6,852 bases of DNA from Candidatus Poribacteria bacterium (GTDB lineage Bacteria > Poribacteria > WGA-4E > WGA-3G): assembly GCA_009845505.1 (NCBI GenBank), contig VXZL01000409.1:1-6852 (forward strand), given 5' to 3'. Position 1 is the first letter of the stretch. Every line of letters begins with the position of its first letter. The notes under the pieces were generated by a model that did not search any database, was not told the origin of the DNA, and worked only from the letters and a program-made list of their open reading frames with translations. This document shows positions 6,798 through 6,852 of this stretch, one piece after another. The translations under genes and the position numbers were made by a program.

Positions 6798-6823
6798 AAA
6801 ATGTTACACTGGTGTAACATTTT
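6798..6823. repeat. Perfect 12-bp inverted repeat, operator- or terminator-like
   Basis: AAAATGTTACAC (6798-6809) is the exact reverse complement of GTGTAACATTTT (6812-6823), with a 2-base centre. The minus-strand transcript would form a hairpin ending in UUUUU, and the plus-strand one ends in UUUU, so it could be a weak bidirectional terminator separating this unit from whatever lies to the right. The core TGTTACA-N4-TGTAACA also has the form of a dimeric regulator operator. It sits about 105 bases upstream of the DUF2961 start. Which role applies cannot be decided here. The rest of 6693-6852 shows no complete gene. Confidence 0.5.
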
Positions 6824-6852
6824 GTGCCTGAAGTGGAACGTTAGCGAACCCA

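Noticed and set aside
1..6852. CRISPR array, tRNA, rRNA or insertion sequence
   Set aside because: I found no regularly spaced repeats, no cloverleaf-like or ribosomal segments, and no transposase reading frame.

Overview
All of the supportable genes in this 6.85 kb window lie on the minus strand, so transcription runs from right to left. The order is: a roughly 160-base leader region (6693-6852), a DUF2961/GH172-type protein (5547-6692), a very large multidomain protein of 1,319 residues (1552-5511), a small DUF350-type membrane protein (1138-1473), a beta-class DNA methyltransferase (200-1117), and the first 66 codons of a gene that runs off the left edge (1-199). That last gene carries a PD-(D/E)XK-like signature and is probably the restriction endonuclease partner of the methyltransferase. 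Gaps between the genes are 35, 78, 20 and 0 bases, compatible with one long transcription unit or two units with an internal break.

The right half looks like carbohydrate-related accessory content. The DUF2961 protein shows the conserved WWGEGDD and GTGSEDY motifs of GH172-type enzymes. The giant protein just downstream has a roughly 200-residue acidic, Ser/Thr-rich N-terminal segment, a jelly-roll-like module, a CARDB/Ig-like module, a further beta-rich region, and a long helical region resembling the alpha/alpha-toroid of glycoside hydrolases and polysaccharide lyases. Neither protein has a recognisable signal peptide. The left half is a compact Type II-like restriction-modification pair, methyltransferase first, with the second ORF starting immediately after the first stop codon. 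The DUF350-type protein sits between the two blocks.

The organism cannot be fixed from sequence alone. The mixed base composition, the Shine-Dalgarno sites, and the combination of DUF2961 with large CARDB-type proteins suggest an uncultivated bacterium with a large, glycan-oriented genome, such as Candidatus Poribacteria or Latescibacterota-like groups. This is a weak inference. I see no tRNA, rRNA, CRISPR array or insertion sequence. Non-coding signals are a perfect 12-bp inverted repeat and repeated GTAAAC-type motifs upstream of the DUF2961 gene, and a 7-bp GC-rich inverted repeat between the giant gene and the DUF350 gene.
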